64,000 nt of DNA from Subdoligranulum variabile. Lineage in GTDB: Bacteria > Bacillota > Clostridia > Oscillospirales > Ruminococcaceae. Under the pieces are notes generated by a model. That model searched no databases and was not told the DNA's origin. It was given only the letters and a program-made list of their open reading frames with translations. This document shows positions 48,913-57,981 of this stretch, piece by piece. Location of the stretch: contig QAKI01000049.1 of the NCBI GenBank assembly GCA_003343905.1, positions 16,996-80,995 on the forward strand, given 5' to 3'. Both the position numbers and the translations under genes were made by a program. Numbering within the stretch: the first letter of the stretch is position 1; the number at the start of each line of letters is the position of its first letter.

Positions 48913-49644
48913 ATGTCTACCCCTCATAACCGCGCCGAAAACGGCGATTTTGCCAAAACCGTCCTGATGCCGGGGGACCCCCTGCGCGCCAAATTCATTG
49001 CGGAGACCTTTCTTGAAGATCCGCGCCTCGTCACCGATGTGCGCGGTATGCTTGGCTATACGGGTACTTACCAGGGCCGCCCCGTCAGCGTGATGGGCAG
49101 CGGCATGGGCATGCCGTCCATCGGCATCTATTCCTATGAGCTGTACACCCAGTACGGCGTCGAGAACATCATCCGCATCGGTTCTGCCGGTTCCTATACC
49201 GACAAGGCCCGCCTGTTCGACGTGGTCCTGGCCGCCGGTGCATACTCCGAGAGCAACTATGCCCGCACCCAGAGCGGCGACACCGACGAGATCCAGGCCC
49301 CCAGCGCCGAACTGAACGACGCGCTCCAGGCCAGCGCCGCGGCGCAGGGCATCCCGCTGATCGAAGGCAACATCCATTCTTCGGACGTTTTCTACCGGCA
49401 GCCCAGCGACGCCAAACCCACCTACTGGGAGCGCCTGCGGGATGAAAAAGGCTGCCTGGCGGTGGAGATGGAGAGCTTCGCGCTGTTCCACAACGCCAAG
49501 GTCCTGGGCAAGCGGGCGGCCTGCCTGCTGACGATCTCGGACAGCTTCGTTTCGCCGGAGATCACCACCGCTGAACAGCGGCAGACCAGCTTCACCGCCA
49601 TGATGAAGGTGGCGCTGGGCGCGGAGGCGTACCTGGAAAAATGA
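48913..49644 (+). CDS. deoD: Purine-nucleoside phosphorylase, DeoD type
   Basis: This 243-residue hexameric enzyme splits purine (deoxy)nucleosides with phosphate into base and (deoxy)ribose-1-phosphate. VLMPGDPLRAKFIAETFL, the phosphate site VMGSGMGMPSIGIYSYEL, IIRIGSAGSY, the nucleoside site CLAVEMESFALF and TISDSFVSPE are hallmarks. The ATG at 48913 follows AAAGGAG. It overlaps cdd by four bases (ATGA) and starts the nucleoside salvage cluster. Confidence 0.94.
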   Translation: MSTPHNRAENGDFAKTVLMPGDPLRAKFIAETFLEDPRLVTDVRGMLGYTGTYQGRPVSVMGSGMGMPSIGIYSYELYTQYGVENIIRIGSAGSYTDKARLFDVVLAAGAYSESNYARTQSGDTDEIQAPSAELNDALQASAAAQGIPLIEGNIHSSDVFYRQPSDAKPTYWERLRDEKGCLAVEMESFALFHNAKVLGKRAACLLTISDSFVSPEITTAEQRQTSFTAMMKVALGAEAYLEK

Positions 49645-50072
49645 AGATGGACAAGTCGCAGATCCAGGATCTGATCCGGCAGGCGTTCGCGGCGCAGAAG
49701 TTTGCGTACACGCCCTATTCCCATTTTAATGTAGGGGCGGCGCTGCTGTCCCAGAGCGGGCGGGTCTATACCGGCTGCAATATCGAGAACGCGGGCTACA
49801 CCCCCACCAACTGTGCCGAGCGTACCGCCCTGTTCAAAGCGGTCAGCGAAGGGGAGCGGAAGTTTTCCGCCATCGCCATCGTGGGCAGCAAAGAGGGAAC
49901 GGTCAACGAGCTGGTCACAGGGCCCTGCGGCGTGTGCCGCCAGGCGCTTTATGAGTTCGGCGGCCCGGACCTGACCGTCATCATGGCCCGGACGGTGGAC
50001 GATTACATCGTCACCACGCTGGGGCAGTTGCTGCCTTACGGGTTCGGCCCGGCCAACCTGGGGCAGGCCTGA
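49641..50072 (+). CDS. cdd: Cytidine deaminase
   Basis: This 143-residue zinc enzyme converts (deoxy)cytidine to (deoxy)uridine, the substrate of the pyrimidine phosphorylase at the end of the cluster. The zinc ligands and catalytic Glu lie in NCAERTALF and PCGVCRQ. YTPYSHFNVGAALL and GCNIENAGY bind the nucleoside. The start overlaps deoD by ATGA; an ATG two codons later is an alternative. Confidence 0.94.
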   Translation: MKMDKSQIQDLIRQAFAAQKFAYTPYSHFNVGAALLSQSGRVYTGCNIENAGYTPTNCAERTALFKAVSEGERKFSAIAIVGSKEGTVNELVTGPCGVCRQALYEFGGPDLTVIMARTVDDYIVTTLGQLLPYGFGPANLGQA

Positions 50073-50149
50073 CAAGACCCCTGCGCGTTTGATCGATCCG
50101 ATACCCCCAGAAATCGAAGAATCCCAAATGTAAGGAGTTTCCATTTTCC

Positions 50150-51304
50150 ATGAAAAAAGTAATCGCGCTGCTTCTCTCCGTGCTTATGCTGACGGCGCTC
50201 TGCGCCTGTGCGCCGCAGGAAAGCGACGAGCAGGAGGACGTCTTTACAGTGCCGAAGGACGACGCGTCCTACGTTTATACGCCGGCTGAGGATGCCGAGC
50301 CGCTGCCCGGCGGGGCGACGATCGCCCTGGCGGCCGAAAGCAGCGCGCTGGAATCCGGGCCGGACGCGCTGCTGTGGCAGGGCGTCCAGACCTTTGCGTC
50401 GCAGTTCGGGTACACGGCGCAGTCCTACCCTTACGGCGACTCGAATGCGGCCACAGCGGAGGACGCACTGCGCCAGGCGGCCGAGAGCGGCGCGGCGCTG
50501 GTGGTCTGCCGCGGGGAAGAGATGGCCCGCGCCCTGTTCAACATCCAGGCCAACTACCCCAACGTGTCCTACCTGCTCTTTGACGACGAGCCCCACAACG
50601 ACGATTATACCGCCTATACTACGGAACCGGCGGTGCACTGCGTGCTTTTCCGGGAGGAAGAGATCGGCTATCTGGCCGGGTACGCCGCCGTGGCCGCCGG
50701 TTACACCGGGCTGGGCTTTGTGGGCGGCGAGGAACTGCCGGGCACCGTGCGGTACTGCACGGGCTTCCTGCAGGGCGCGCAGGATTCCGCGGAGCGGGAA
50801 GGCGAGGAAGTTTCGCTGCGCATCTGGTTCACCGGCGACATCGGGGACATGGGGCTTGTGACTTCGCGCATGGTGGACTGGTTCAACAACGGCACCGGCC
50901 TGATCCTGGCGGCGGGCGACCCCATCATGCAGAGCGCGGTGGAAGCCGTCAACCAGACCGGCACCAAGGCCATCGCCACCGACTGGGACCAGAACGCCCT
51001 GAGCGAACGTGTGCTGGGCAGTGCGATCAAGTGTTACAATACGGCCGTGCAGCGCCAACTGTACAAGTTCTTCTCCGGCGGCGCGGCCTGGGGGCAGGAG
51101 GACGCCGGCCAGACCGAGCGCCTGGGCTATACCGACGGCAGCGTGGCGCTGGCAGGCTCCGCCTGGCGGTTCGACCGCTTCTCGGAACGGGATTATGAAC
51201 GTCTGTACGAGCAGCTTCGTAACAGCGAGCTGGAAGTGGGGACTTACTCTGATCTGGATACGCTGCCGGAGACCCCCGCCGTAGCCGTCGAGATCCAGAA
51301 CTGA
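50150..51304 (+). CDS. BMP-family lipoprotein, divergent paralogue
   Basis: This 384-residue lipoprotein has a signal peptide ending in lipobox LCAC (Cys20), an acidic linker and a BMP/Med-like periplasmic-binding fold. EEEIGYLAGYAAVAAGYTGLG and GGEELPGTVRYCTGFLQGA parallel EEQAGYLAGYAAVKDGFTELG and GGMAVPAVIRYGYGFVQGA in the next gene, so the two are paralogues. The nucleoside-binding regions are less conserved here, and ligand or role may differ. It is transcribed after cdd without a visible terminator; AAGGAG precedes the ATG. Confidence 0.83.
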   Translation: MKKVIALLLSVLMLTALCACAPQESDEQEDVFTVPKDDASYVYTPAEDAEPLPGGATIALAAESSALESGPDALLWQGVQTFASQFGYTAQSYPYGDSNAATAEDALRQAAESGAALVVCRGEEMARALFNIQANYPNVSYLLFDDEPHNDDYTAYTTEPAVHCVLFREEEIGYLAGYAAVAAGYTGLGFVGGEELPGTVRYCTGFLQGAQDSAEREGEEVSLRIWFTGDIGDMGLVTSRMVDWFNNGTGLILAAGDPIMQSAVEAVNQTGTKAIATDWDQNALSERVLGSAIKCYNTAVQRQLYKFFSGGAAWGQEDAGQTERLGYTDGSVALAGSAWRFDRFSERDYERLYEQLRNSELEVGTYSDLDTLPETPAVAVEIQN

Positions 51305-51353
51305 GGCGGCCGTTTTGTTAAATTTTTGTAATGCTTTTGTGTCTTTTTTTTCA

Positions 51354-51382
51354 TTGCAAAAGCCCTGCAAATCGTCTATACT
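51354..51382 (+). promoter_or_regulatory. Promoter of the nucleoside-binding lipoprotein gene
   Basis: TTGCAA (51354-51359) and TATACT (51377-51382) are 17 bp apart. It gives the second BMP gene its own transcription start. Confidence 0.75.
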
Positions 51383-51444
51383 GTTAGGTAGTGTGGCAGG
51401 GAACCGCCCTGCCTGGATTTCAATTGAATAAGGAGATCAAAACC

Positions 51445-52620
51445 ATGAAGAAATTCCTTGCACTGGCTATGGCTGGCAGCATGGCGTTCTCTCTGGCGGC
51501 CTGCGGCAACAGCGCGTCTACTTCCGCGTCTGCTTCCGATTCGGCTTCCACTGCGACGTCCAGCGCCACTTCGGAAGAGGCTGCTGTTTCTGAGATCACT
51601 GGCATCGCCCAGGTCTGCGACGTGGGCACCATCGACGACGAGAGCTTCAACCAGGGCTGCTGGGAGGCCGTCGAGGCTTTCGGCGAGGCCAACGGCATTG
51701 ACGTTGAGTACTATCTGCCCAGCGACGACAACGACGAAGAGCGTCAGACCCTGATCCGCAACGCGATCAACGACGGCGCCAACACCGTTGTCTGCGTTGG
51801 CTACCTGTACGGCTCCGCTCTGGCCTGGGCTTCTGAGGAGTACCCCGACGTCAACTTCATCGGCGTTGATATGACCGCTGCCGACATCGGCACCGAGACC
51901 GTTCCCAGCAATGTTTACTGCATCACCTACAAGGAAGAGCAGGCTGGCTACCTGGCCGGCTACGCCGCTGTGAAGGACGGCTTCACCGAGCTGGGCTTCC
52001 TGGGCGGCATGGCTGTTCCCGCCGTTATCCGTTACGGCTACGGCTTCGTGCAGGGCGCTGACGCTGCTGCGCAGGAGATGGGCACCAACATCCACATCAA
52101 CTACTGGTACGGCGGCGCTTTCTCCGGCGATGCCAACATCACCGCCAAGATGGAGAGCTGGTACTCCGGCGGCACGCAGGTTGTCTTTGCCTGCGGCGGC
52201 GGCATCTACACCAGCGCTGTGGAAGCGGCTGTCAAGTATGACGGCAAGGTCATCGGCGTTGACGTTGACCAGAGCTACGTCGGCGCGCAGGGCATGGAAG
52301 ACGGCAAGTATGATTACAACCCGTTCCTGACCTCCGCCATGAAGGGTCTGAATCAGGGCGTTACCGACGCGCTGGATCACATCCTGAACGGCACCTGGAG
52401 CAGCATCGCGGGCACCAACGGTCTGTACGGCCTGCAGGAGGGCGACTACATCGGCCTGCCCACCGCTGAAAGCAGCTGGGGCTTCTCCACCTTCACGGTC
52501 GAGGAGTACGAGACTCTGCGTGAGAAGATTCGCTCCGGCGAGATCACCATCGACAACAGCTCTGACGACGCTACCAAGCCCGAAGTCAGCGCGAACACCA
52601 CGGTGGACTACCAGGTCTGA
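51445..52620 (+). CDS. BMP-family nucleoside-binding lipoprotein
   Basis: This 391-residue binding protein has the lipobox LAAC (Cys20), a Ser/Ala/Thr-rich linker and the BMP domain (PF02608 type): VCDVGTIDDESFNQGCWEAV with the usual D-x-S/F-N-Q, VCVGYLYGSALAWASEEYPD, EEQAGYLAGYAA, then GGGIYTSAVEAAVKYDGKVIGVDVDQS. Members bind nucleosides for the ABC importer encoded next. The ATG at 51445 follows AAGGAG. Codon choice includes more T-ending codons than most neighbours, which may reflect high expression. Confidence 0.92.
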   Translation: MKKFLALAMAGSMAFSLAACGNSASTSASASDSASTATSSATSEEAAVSEITGIAQVCDVGTIDDESFNQGCWEAVEAFGEANGIDVEYYLPSDDNDEERQTLIRNAINDGANTVVCVGYLYGSALAWASEEYPDVNFIGVDMTAADIGTETVPSNVYCITYKEEQAGYLAGYAAVKDGFTELGFLGGMAVPAVIRYGYGFVQGADAAAQEMGTNIHINYWYGGAFSGDANITAKMESWYSGGTQVVFACGGGIYTSAVEAAVKYDGKVIGVDVDQSYVGAQGMEDGKYDYNPFLTSAMKGLNQGVTDALDHILNGTWSSIAGTNGLYGLQEGDYIGLPTAESSWGFSTFTVEEYETLREKIRSGEITIDNSSDDATKPEVSANTTVDYQV

Positions 52621-52652
52621 TCCCGGGTCTGACCCAAGAAAATCAAGCAATT

Positions 52653-52695
52653 ATGCAGCGGACGCCTGCCCGGCGCAGCGTCCGCTGCATTTTTT
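52653..52695 (+). terminator. Terminator after the nucleoside-binding protein gene
   Basis: ATGCAGCGGACGC (52653-52665) pairs perfectly with GCGTCCGCTGCAT (52678-52690), followed by a T tract. As in the mannan operon, it separates the binding protein from the membrane and ATPase genes. Confidence 0.9.
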
Positions 52696-52725
52696 GTGCG
52701 TAAAATACCGCAGAATTTGCAAAAA

Positions 52726-52768
52726 AAGTTGTAAACAACTTGTGAACCTTGGTAAATAATTGTATAAT
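52726..52768 (+). promoter_or_regulatory. Promoter of the nucleoside ABC transporter genes with a 16-bp palindrome
   Basis: TTGTGA (52740-52745) and TATAAT (52763-52768) are 17 bp apart. The perfect palindrome AAGTTGTAAACAACTT (52726-52741) abuts and overlaps the -35. It is a likely binding site for a dimeric regulator, not identified in the window. Confidence 0.75.
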
Positions 52769-52808
52769 AAATAGACACAGATAAACTTATGAAAGGGGCG
52801 TGAGCAGC

Positions 52809-54347
52809 TTGGCAGAGGATTTCGTAATCGAGATGTTGCACATCACCAAAGAGTTCCCGGGGATCAAGGCCAATGATGATGTGACTCTGCAACTGCGCCG
52901 CGGTGAAGTCCACGCTTTGCTGGGTGAAAACGGTGCAGGCAAATCCACGCTGATGAGCGTTTTGTTCGGTCTGTATCAGCCGGAACACGGTGTCATCAAG
53001 AAAAACGGGCAGGAGGTCAATATCAAGAACCCCAATGCCGCCAACGATCTGGGCATCGGCATGGTGCACCAGCATTTCAAGCTGGTCGAATGTTTCAGCG
53101 TGCTGGACAATATCATGCTGGGTGTCGAACCCTGCAAGGCAGGGTTCCTGCAAAAAGACGTGGCGCGCAAAAAAGTGATGGAACTGTCCGAAAAATACGG
53201 CCTGCGCGTCGACCCTGACGCACTGGTCAGCGATATTTCGGTCGGTATGCAGCAGCGCGTGGAAATCCTGAAGATGCTCTACCGCGACAATGAGATCCTG
53301 ATCTTCGACGAACCCACGGCGGTCCTGACCCCGCAGGAGATCGACGAACTGATGGAGATCATGCGCGGCTTCAAGAAAGAGGGCAAGAGCATCCTTTTCA
53401 TCACCCACAAACTCAACGAGATCATGGCGGTGGCCGACCGCTGCACCGTTCTGCGCAAGGGCAAGGGCATCGGTACTGTGGATATTGCCAAGACCACCAA
53501 GGAAGAGCTTTCCCGCATGATGGTCGGCCGCGACGTGCAGTTCGCCGTCGAGAAGAAGCCCGCCAAGCCGGGCGATGTGATCCTGTCGGTAAAGGACCTG
53601 AGCGTGCCCGGGCGCGTCCATAAAAAGAACGCGGTACGCGACGTTTCCTTTGAGGTGCGCGGCGGCGAGATCGTCTGCCTGGCCGGTATCGAAGGCAACG
53701 GCCAGACCGAACTGGTCTACGGCCTGACGGGTCTGGAAAAAGTCAGCGGCGGCACCATCAAGCTGGGCGGGCAGGACATCACCCATGCCACCATCCGCCA
53801 GCGTTCCAAGGACGGCATGAGCCATATCCCGGAGGACCGCCACAAGCACGGTCTGGTGCTGGACTACACGCTGGAAAACAACATGGTGCTGCAGCGTTAC
53901 TGGGAACCGCAGTTCCAGCAGATGGGCTTCATCAAAAAAGGCGCGGTGCGCGAATACTCTGACCGGCTGATCCAGCAGTATGACGTGCGCAGCGGCCAGG
54001 GCAGCGCCACCATTGTGCGCAGCATGTCCGGCGGCAACCAGCAGAAGGCCATCATCGCCCGCGAGATCGACAAGGACCCCAAACTGCTGGTGGCGGTGCA
54101 GCCCACCCGCGGCCTGGACGTGGGCGCCATCGAATACATCCACAAGCAGATCGTGGCGGAGCGCGACCGCGGCAAGGCGGTCCTGCTCGTCAGCCTGGAA
54201 CTGGACGAGGTCATGAATCTGTCCGACCGCATTCTGGTGATGTATGAAGGCGAGATCGTCGGCGAGTTCGACCCCAAAAAGACGACCGTGCAGGAGCTGG
54301 GCCTGTATATGGCTGGCGCCAAGCGGCAGGGAAAGGAGGCGCAGTAA
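52809..54347 (+). CDS. Nucleoside ABC importer, ATP-binding protein (double NBD)
   Basis: This 512-residue protein contains two ATPase domains in tandem, as in RbsA and NupO/YufO. The first has Walker A LLGENGAGKSTLMSVLFG, signature ISVGMQQRVEILKML and Walker B EILIFDEPTAVLTP. The second has a degenerate Walker A (GIEGNGQTELV), signature MSGGNQQKAIIAREI and Walker B-like LLVAVQPTRGLDV. These replacements are normal for the family. I chose the TTG at 52809, ten bases after AAAGGGG; a GTG at 52800 is nearly inside that site. Confidence 0.9.
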   Translation: MAEDFVIEMLHITKEFPGIKANDDVTLQLRRGEVHALLGENGAGKSTLMSVLFGLYQPEHGVIKKNGQEVNIKNPNAANDLGIGMVHQHFKLVECFSVLDNIMLGVEPCKAGFLQKDVARKKVMELSEKYGLRVDPDALVSDISVGMQQRVEILKMLYRDNEILIFDEPTAVLTPQEIDELMEIMRGFKKEGKSILFITHKLNEIMAVADRCTVLRKGKGIGTVDIAKTTKEELSRMMVGRDVQFAVEKKPAKPGDVILSVKDLSVPGRVHKKNAVRDVSFEVRGGEIVCLAGIEGNGQTELVYGLTGLEKVSGGTIKLGGQDITHATIRQRSKDGMSHIPEDRHKHGLVLDYTLENNMVLQRYWEPQFQQMGFIKKGAVREYSDRLIQQYDVRSGQGSATIVRSMSGGNQQKAIIAREIDKDPKLLVAVQPTRGLDVGAIEYIHKQIVAERDRGKAVLLVSLELDEVMNLSDRILVMYEGEIVGEFDPKKTTVQELGLYMAGAKRQGKEAQ

Positions 54348-54350
54348 CCT

Positions 54351-55505
54351 GTGAGTCGGAACAAAAGCAGCATCGGGGTAACGCTGCGTCAAAAAAGCAG
54401 CAGCGTACTGGCGGCCATCCTCTGTATCCTCATCGGTTTGGCTGTGGGCCTTGTGGCGCTGTTCATCATCAACCCCGAACACGCCTGGGACCAGGGCTTT
54501 GTGCGCATCATCCAGGGCGGTTTTTATGACTTCCCATACGGCGTTGGCCGTACGCTGACGAACTCCGCCCCGCTTATCATGACGGGCCTTTCGGTGGCAT
54601 TTGCCTTCAAGACCGGCCTGTTCAACATCGGTGCGGCAGGCCAGTACACGCTGGGCGCGTTCGGCGCCCTGTACTGCGCGTTGATCCTGCACATGCCCTG
54701 GTATCTCTGCCTGCTGGCGTCGGCCCTGTTCGGCGCGGTGTGGGGCGCGATCCCCGGCATCTTCAAGGCGTACCTGAACATCAACGAGGTCATCACCTCC
54801 ATCATGTTCAACTGGATCGGCCTGTATATGGTCAACGAGATCGTCTACGCCCGCGGCACCGGCGCCATGTACGACGTCAAGAGCACGCGCACCTGGAAGC
54901 TGGCCGATACCGCCCCGGAATCGGTGATCCCGTCGGCGGGCCTGTCGGACCTGTTCCACACCCCCAGCACGACCATCGCCATCTTCCTGGCGATCGCCGC
55001 GGCTATCCTGATCTGGGTCATTCTGGAAAAAACCACCTTCGGCTATGAGCTCAAGGCCGTGGGCCTGAACAAGAACGCGGCGCGCTACGCCGGTATCAAC
55101 GAGAAGAAGAACATCATCCTCTCGATGACCATTGCGGGCGCCCTGGCCGGTTTCGGCGCGGGCCTGCTTTACCTGTCCGGCGGTGCCGAATGGAACCCGC
55201 TGAACACCACCACGCTGCCTGCCATGGGCTTCAACGGCATCGCCACGGCGCTGCTGGCGGCGTCCCACCCCATCGGGACCATCTTCTCCTCCGTGTTCAT
55301 TTCGCATATCACGGTAGGCGGCAGCTTCCTGCCGACCCGGTATTTCCCGGCCGAGATCGCAGACCTGATCTCCGGCATCATCATCTACCTGTGCGCCTTT
55401 GCCATGCTGTTCCGCGGCCTGATCGCCCGCAAGATGCATGTCAATAAGGACATTCCGGACGCCAACGAGGAACCGGCTCCGAAGGCAGGAAAGGAGGCCA
55501 AGTGA
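54351..55505 (+). CDS. Nucleoside ABC importer, permease 1
   Basis: This 384-residue permease of the BPD_transp_2 (NupP/YufP-like) family has about eight to ten membrane spans. SAPLIMTGLSVAFAFKTGLFNIGAAGQYTLG and GAIPGIFKAYLNINEVITSIM are characteristic. The start is GTG at 54351 with AAAGGAGG upstream, three bases after the ATPase stop. The C-terminal tail is charged and cytoplasmic. Confidence 0.9.
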   Translation: MSRNKSSIGVTLRQKSSSVLAAILCILIGLAVGLVALFIINPEHAWDQGFVRIIQGGFYDFPYGVGRTLTNSAPLIMTGLSVAFAFKTGLFNIGAAGQYTLGAFGALYCALILHMPWYLCLLASALFGAVWGAIPGIFKAYLNINEVITSIMFNWIGLYMVNEIVYARGTGAMYDVKSTRTWKLADTAPESVIPSAGLSDLFHTPSTTIAIFLAIAAAILIWVILEKTTFGYELKAVGLNKNAARYAGINEKKNIILSMTIAGALAGFGAGLLYLSGGAEWNPLNTTTLPAMGFNGIATALLAASHPIGTIFSSVFISHITVGGSFLPTRYFPAEIADLISGIIIYLCAFAMLFRGLIARKMHVNKDIPDANEEPAPKAGKEAK

Positions 55506-55506
55506 C

Positions 55507-56424
55507 ATGCTTCTGTTGATCAAATACACCCTACTGTACGGCATCGTACTGATGCTGGTCGCGCTGGGCGGCATGTTCAGCGAACATTCCGGCGTCATCA
55601 ACATCGCGCTGGAAGGTATCATGGTCATTGGCGGCCTGGGCGGCGTTCTGGCGGTCGCCATGATGCCCAACACGCTGCCCGCCTATGTGATCGTGGCGGT
55701 CTCCATCGCGGTGGCTGCCCTTTCCGGCATGGTGTTCTCGCTGTTGCTGGCCTTCGCGTCCATACACCTGAAAGCGGACCAGACCATCGGCGGCACGGCG
55801 CTGAACATGCTGGCCACAGCCATCGCCATCATATTGGCGAAAAACTTCAACGGTTCTACCTCGTCCAAGATCGACTACACGAACAATGCGTTCCTATTCA
55901 ACATCGGCAGTCTGGAACTGAGCGTCTTTGTCCCGCTGGGCATCGTGCTGCTGGTCATCAGCTTCATTGTCATGTACAAGACCCGCTTCGGCCTGCGCCT
56001 GCGCGCCTGCGGCGAGCATCCCCAGGCGGCGGACTCCGTGGGCATCAACGTGTACAAGATGCGTTACGCCGGTGTGCTGATCTCCGGCGTGCTGGGCGGT
56101 ATTGGCGGCCTGGCGTATATCATCCCCAGCGTGCAGACCTGGAACTTTGAGGTCGGCGTGGCCGGTACGGGCTTCCTGGCGCTGGCGGTCATGATCTTCG
56201 GCCAGTGGAAGCCGGTCCACATTTTCGGCGCGGCGATGTTCTTCGCCGTGTTCAAGAGCCTTGCCAACATTGCGGACGCCACTGCGCTTTCGCAGTTGGG
56301 CTGGTCCTCGAATATTTATAACATGATGCCGTTCATTGCTTCGATGGTCATTCTGGCCTTCACCAGCAAGAACAGCATGGCGCCCAAGGCGGAAGGCATC
56401 CCCTACGACAAGGGCAGCCGCTGA
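55507..56424 (+). CDS. Nucleoside ABC importer, permease 2
   Basis: This 305-residue permease of the BPD_transp_2 (NupQ/YufQ-like) family carries GGMFSEHSGVINIALEGIMVIG and KADQTIGGTALNMLATAIAI, then RACGEHPQAADSVGINVYKMR. It pairs with permease 1 to form the channel. The ATG at 55507 follows AAGGAGG; the open frame further upstream overlaps permease 1 and is not used. Confidence 0.9.
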   Translation: MLLLIKYTLLYGIVLMLVALGGMFSEHSGVINIALEGIMVIGGLGGVLAVAMMPNTLPAYVIVAVSIAVAALSGMVFSLLLAFASIHLKADQTIGGTALNMLATAIAIILAKNFNGSTSSKIDYTNNAFLFNIGSLELSVFVPLGIVLLVISFIVMYKTRFGLRLRACGEHPQAADSVGINVYKMRYAGVLISGVLGGIGGLAYIIPSVQTWNFEVGVAGTGFLALAVMIFGQWKPVHIFGAAMFFAVFKSLANIADATALSQLGWSSNIYNMMPFIASMVILAFTSKNSMAPKAEGIPYDKGSR

Positions 56425-56440
56425 TACCGGGGCCGATCCC

Positions 56441-56481
56441 AGCAAAAAATGCCGTCTCCGGGCGGCATTTTTTGCTCTTTT
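56441..56481 (+). terminator. Terminator after the nucleoside transporter genes
   Basis: AGCAAAAAATGCCG (56441-56454) pairs perfectly with CGGCATTTTTTGCT (56463-56476), followed by CTTTTT. The phosphorylase gene downstream may depend on read-through, since no strong promoter is seen between them. Confidence 0.85.
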
Positions 56482-56519
56482 TACACGATTTTGCATCACT
56501 CTGAAGGGAGGGTACTGCG

Positions 56520-57845
56520 ATGCGCATGTATGATATCATTGCAAAAAAACGGGACGGCGGCGTGCTGTCCCGGGAAGAACTGGCCTTTGCCGTCAACGGC
56601 TATGTGGCGGGGGAGGTGCCGGACTACCAAATGTCGGCCCTGCTGATGGCCATTTACCTGCGCGGTATGACCGATGAGGAGACCGCCCAGCTTACCGACG
56701 TGATGGCCCGCTCCGGCGATATGGTGGACCTTTCGGCCATCGAGGGCGTCAAGGTGGACAAGCACTCCACCGGCGGCGTGGGCGACAAGACCACGCTGGT
56801 CATTGCGCCGGTGGTGGCGGCCTGCGGCGTCAAGATCGCCAAAATGAGCGGCCGCGGCCTGGGGCATACCGGCGGCACCATCGACAAGATGGAGGCCGTG
56901 CCGGGCACCCGCACCAGCCTGACCCAGGAAGAATTTTTCCGCCAGGTCAACGACATCGGCATTTCGGTCATCGGGCAGAGCGGCCATATCGCGGTGGCGG
57001 ACAAAAAAATGTACGCCCTGCGCGACGTTACGGCCACGGTGGGCTGCATCCCGCTGATCGCGTCCTCCATCATGAGCAAGAAGCTGGCTGCCGGTTCCGA
57101 TGCGATCCTGCTGGATGTGACGATGGGCGACGGCGCGTTCATGAAAGACCTGGACAGCGCCATCGAGCTGGCCCGCCAGATGGTAGCCATCGGTACGGCC
57201 CACGGCCGCAAGGTGGCGGCCCTCATCACCGATATGGACAAGCCGCTGGGCCATAACATCGGCAATTCGCTGGAAGTGGCCGAGAGCATGGCGGTCCTGC
57301 AGGGCAAAGGCCCCGCCGACCTGACGGAAGTCTGCCTGCAGTTGGCGGCCAATATGCTGATGCTGGCGGGCAAGGGCGATATGGCCGCCTGCCGCGCCAT
57401 GGCCGAACGGGTCATCGCGGACGGTACCGCCTTTGAGACCTGCTGCCGGATGTTTGCCGCGCAGGGGGGCGATGTGTCGGTTCTGCGCGATCCCGGCCTT
57501 TTCCGCAAGGCAAAATACAGCCGGGAAGTGACGGCCCCGCGCGACGGCTACATCTGCAAGAACGACGTGGAGAAGATCGGCAACGCCAGCGTGCTGCTGG
57601 GCGCGGGCCGCATCAAAAAAGAAGATTCCATCGACTTTGCGGCCGGTATCACGATGCACAAAAAGCTGGGCGACGCCGTGAAGGCAGGGGAGAGCATCTG
57701 CACGCTCTATGCCGACGACGAAGCCCTGTTCGCACCGGCGGAAGAAATGTACCGGGGCGGCCTTGTGATCGGCGACGAAAAACCGACCCTGCCGCCGCTG
57801 GTCTACGCCCGCGTGACGGCTGACGGCGTGGAGAAGTTCGCCTGA
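56520..57845 (+). CDS. pdp: Pyrimidine-nucleoside phosphorylase
   Basis: This 441-residue class II phosphorylase cleaves uridine, deoxyuridine and thymidine. The phosphate-binding region KHSTGGVGDKTTLVIAP and the signature KMSGRGLGHTGGTIDKMEA near residue 115 are intact. Length fits Pdp (about 433) and thymidine phosphorylase DeoA (440); in Firmicutes the broader-specificity Pdp is usual. GAAGGGAGG precedes the ATG. It completes the salvage set with deoD and cdd. Confidence 0.93.
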   Translation: MRMYDIIAKKRDGGVLSREELAFAVNGYVAGEVPDYQMSALLMAIYLRGMTDEETAQLTDVMARSGDMVDLSAIEGVKVDKHSTGGVGDKTTLVIAPVVAACGVKIAKMSGRGLGHTGGTIDKMEAVPGTRTSLTQEEFFRQVNDIGISVIGQSGHIAVADKKMYALRDVTATVGCIPLIASSIMSKKLAAGSDAILLDVTMGDGAFMKDLDSAIELARQMVAIGTAHGRKVAALITDMDKPLGHNIGNSLEVAESMAVLQGKGPADLTEVCLQLAANMLMLAGKGDMAACRAMAERVIADGTAFETCCRMFAAQGGDVSVLRDPGLFRKAKYSREVTAPRDGYICKNDVEKIGNASVLLGAGRIKKEDSIDFAAGITMHKKLGDAVKAGESICTLYADDEALFAPAEEMYRGGLVIGDEKPTLPPLVYARVTADGVEKFA

Positions 57846-57916
57846 CTTTCTTGTAAAGAAAGCCGGCGAAGAACTTTCACCGAAAAATCGCGCGGCGTTG
57901 CGGTTTGGCTACGATA

Positions 57917-57966
57917 AAAACGGCTGCTGTATAGCGTTTGCTATGCAGCAGCCGTTTTGGTTTTGT
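57917..57966. terminator. Terminator between pdp and the convergent small gene
   Basis: A 19-bp stem (57917-57935 with 57940-57958, one G-U pair) closes a GTTT loop; A4 precedes and T4 ends it, so it may act in both directions. Confidence 0.85.
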
Positions 57967-57981
57967 AGGGAACAAATGGTT

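Noticed and set aside
52800..52808. GTG start for the nucleoside importer ATPase
   Set aside because: It leaves only one base between the GAAAGGGG site and the start codon; the TTG nine bases later has normal spacing.
52608..55673. A 1021-codon minus-strand open frame across the nucleoside importer genes
   Set aside because: It lies opposite the ATPase and permease genes with intact motifs and has low-complexity composition, so it is a shadow frame.
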